DNA from: DASZMJ01 sp035551935 | Lineage (GTDB): Bacteria; Planctomycetota; Planctomycetia; Isosphaerales; Isosphaeraceae | DNA length: 7,771 bases | Assembly: GCA_035551935.1 (NCBI GenBank) | Contig: DASZMJ010000169.1 | Location: forward strand, 1 to 7,771 | Direction of reading: 5' to 3' | In this document: piece by piece, positions 6,473 through 7,771 of the stretch | Numbering within the stretch: the stretch's first letter is position 1 | Layout of the letters: each line of letters starts with the position of its first letter | Program-made: the position numbers and the translations under genes | Notes under the pieces: model-generated | The model's database searches: none | What the model saw: the letters and a program-made list of their open reading frames with translations, nothing else | What the model was told of the DNA's origin: nothing

Positions 6473-6495
6473 TATTATTAAAATACAATAAAATA
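6473..6495 (+). promoter_or_regulatory. AT-rich argJ promoter candidate, possibly leaderless
   Basis: Between the SDR stop and argJ the composition switches to almost pure A/T. TACAAT at 6484-6489 is one mismatch from the -10 consensus, and TATTAT at 6473-6478 is a second candidate. A start 7 bases after TACAAT would fall on the ATG at 6496. No Shine-Dalgarno sequence precedes that ATG. No clear -35 box is visible (GCCCAT at 6461-6466). Confidence 0.45.
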
Positions 6496-7725
6496 ATGAT
6501 TTCACAATCCATCACCGATCATTTGCCGGCCGGCGAGCCGCTGCCGATCCCGGCGGGCTTCCGCGCGGCGGGGGTGCGGGCGGGGATCAAGGAGTCGGGG
6601 GCGCCGGACCTGGCGGTCCTGGTGGCCGACGGGGACTGCGCGGCGGCGGGGGTGTTCACGACGAACCGGATCGCCGCGGCGCCGGTGCAGTGGGACCGGG
6701 CGCTGTTGCCGTCGACGAAGGCCCGGGCGGTCGTCGTCAACTCGGGCAACGCGAACGCCGCGACGGGCGCCCAGGGGCTCGCGGACGCCCGCCGGACGGC
6801 GACGCGGGCCGCCGAGGTGATCGGCTGCGAGCCGGGGCAGGTGCTCGTCGCATCCACGGGCGTCATCGGCCATCAACTGCCGATGGAGAAGGTCGAGGCG
6901 GGCCTGGCGCGCGCGCTCGACGCGGCTGCGGCCGGCGAGGGGGCGTTCCGGGCCGCCGCCGGCGCGATCCTGACGACCGACACCCATCCCAAGCTCGTCG
7001 CCCGGAGCGTCGAGGTCGCCGGCGCGGCCGTGAACCTCCTCGGGATGGCCAAGGGGGCCGCGATGATCGGCCCGAACATGGCCACGATGCTCGGCTTCCT
7101 CCTGACCGACGCCCGCGTCGGCCCGGCGGATCTCCAGGCGATCCTGCGCGACGCGGTCGACGACTCGTTCAACTGCATCTCCGTCGAAGGCCACATGAGC
7201 ACGAATGACACGGTCTTGCTGCTCGCCTCCGGCGGCGTCGACCGGCCGGCCCTCAACGGTAAGGATCTTGATGTTTTCAAACACCTCGTCCGCGACTGCT
7301 GCGCCGACCTCGCCCGCATGATCCCCGAGGACGGCGAGGGGGCGACGCACCTGATCACGATCGAGGTCGAGGGCTGCGCCGACGTCGCCGAGGCGCGGGC
7401 GATCGCCAGGGCGGTGGCCGACAGCCCGCTGGTCAAGACCGCGATCCACGGCGCCGACCCGAACTGGGGCCGGATCGTCTCCGCGGCCGGCTACGCGGGG
7501 GTCCCGTTCGAGGAGTCCGAGCTGTCGCTCTGGCTCGACGGCGTCCCCCTCTATCGCGGCGGCGTCCCGCTACCCTTCGACGACGCCGCCGTCTCGGGCC
7601 GGCTCCGCTCCGAGCGCGACGTCCAGATCCGCCTCGCCCTCGGCCGCGGGCCCGCCAAGGCCCGGTTCTGGACCTGCGACCTCACCGCCGAGTACGTGCG
7701 ACTGAATGCAGACTACACGACCTGA
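6496..7725 (+). CDS. argJ: Bifunctional ornithine acetyltransferase / N-acetylglutamate synthase ArgJ
   Basis: Cytosolic enzyme of arginine biosynthesis that moves the acetyl group from N-acetylornithine to glutamate, recycling it; many homologues also use acetyl-CoA. The protein is 409 aa, the normal family length. AAGVFTTNR near the N-terminus, the oxyanion-hole pair T121-G122 in ASTGVIG, the self-cleavage motif KGAAMIGPNMATML with the nucleophile T197 after A196, STNDT, ADPNWGRI, and the C-terminal NADYTT are all present. The precursor should split itself into alpha and beta chains between A196 and T197. The family motif is usually KGSGMI/V-x-PNMATML, so the AA pair here is a mild variant. 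ATG 6496 is chosen because the ArgJ fold begins shortly after it; the in-frame ATG at 6400 would overlap the SDR gene and add residues unlike ArgJ. No other arg genes are in view. Strict bifunctionality cannot be told from sequence. Confidence 0.96.
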   Translation: MISQSITDHLPAGEPLPIPAGFRAAGVRAGIKESGAPDLAVLVADGDCAAAGVFTTNRIAAAPVQWDRALLPSTKARAVVVNSGNANAATGAQGLADARRTATRAAEVIGCEPGQVLVASTGVIGHQLPMEKVEAGLARALDAAAAGEGAFRAAAGAILTTDTHPKLVARSVEVAGAAVNLLGMAKGAAMIGPNMATMLGFLLTDARVGPADLQAILRDAVDDSFNCISVEGHMSTNDTVLLLASGGVDRPALNGKDLDVFKHLVRDCCADLARMIPEDGEGATHLITIEVEGCADVAEARAIARAVADSPLVKTAIHGADPNWGRIVSAAGYAGVPFEESELSLWLDGVPLYRGGVPLPFDDAAVSGRLRSERDVQIRLALGRGPAKARFWTCDLTAEYVRLNADYTT

Positions 7726-7751
7726 GGATTGCGGTTTTCGGAATGCGGTAT

Positions 7752-7771
7752 TGAATACTTAAATATATTCA
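7752..7771. other. AT-rich inverted repeat at the window end
   Basis: Arms TGAATA (7752-7757) and TATTCA (7766-7771) flank CTTAAATA. It starts 26 bases after the argJ stop, in a segment much richer in A/T than the genes. It could belong to a terminator or to a promoter/operator of the next gene, which is out of view. Confidence 0.3.

Noticed and set aside
6400..6495. An earlier argJ start at ATG 6400
   Set aside because: It would overlap the SDR by 50 bases and add 32 residues with no resemblance to ArgJ, running through the AT-rich non-coding island.
5078..6515. Long minus-strand frames opposite the secreted protein and SDR (5078-6325 and 5607-6515)
   Set aside because: Both are complementary to genes with strong motifs and Shine-Dalgarno sites, and their translations are low complexity.
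6502..7449. A 315-codon minus-strand frame opposite argJ
   Set aside because: It mirrors the argJ codons and has no recognisable motif; argJ is unambiguous on the + strand.

Overview
The window is a GC-rich (roughly 70% by eye), densely coded stretch with every recognisable gene on the + strand. It most resembles the chromosome of a planctomycete, perhaps of the Isosphaeraceae. That assignment is an inference from three things: the base composition, the long lysine/arginine-rich N-terminal tail on RsgA, and the style of a Gly-rich secreted protein ending in a TPR-like helix pair. No rRNA, tRNA, CRISPR array or intact mobile element was seen.

Layout. (1) 1-2820: a 5'-truncated gene for a large FAD-plus-iron-sulfur oxidoreductase of the Dld-II/YdiJ type; its start lies outside the window. 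(2) 2821-3604: a 784-base gene-free region. It holds two strong stem-loops, a short decayed piece resembling the C-terminal half of an IS110-family transposase, and an irregular repeat array with a 14-base core present three times. (3) 3605-4756: rsgA, the circularly permuted ribosome-assembly GTPase. (4) 4757-4890: a short spacer with a palindromic GC-rich element and a possible -10 box. (5) 4891-5682 and 5679-6449: a two-gene unit with a 4-base ATGA overlap, encoding a secreted Gly-rich/TPR-like protein and a short-chain dehydrogenase/reductase. (6) 6496-7725: argJ of arginine biosynthesis, preceded by a conspicuous AT-rich island that could give a leaderless transcript. (7) 7726-7771: an AT-rich tail cut by the window end.

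The genes do not form one obvious pathway. ArgJ (ornithine acetyl cycle) and RsgA (30S maturation) are housekeeping functions; the FAD/Fe-S enzyme probably oxidises a 2-hydroxyacid and passes electrons to a carrier; the SDR substrate cannot be read from sequence. No convincing new multi-gene system was found. The items most worth a second look are the repeat array upstream of rsgA, the IS110-like remnant beside it, the coupled secreted-protein/SDR pair, and the AT island at the argJ start.
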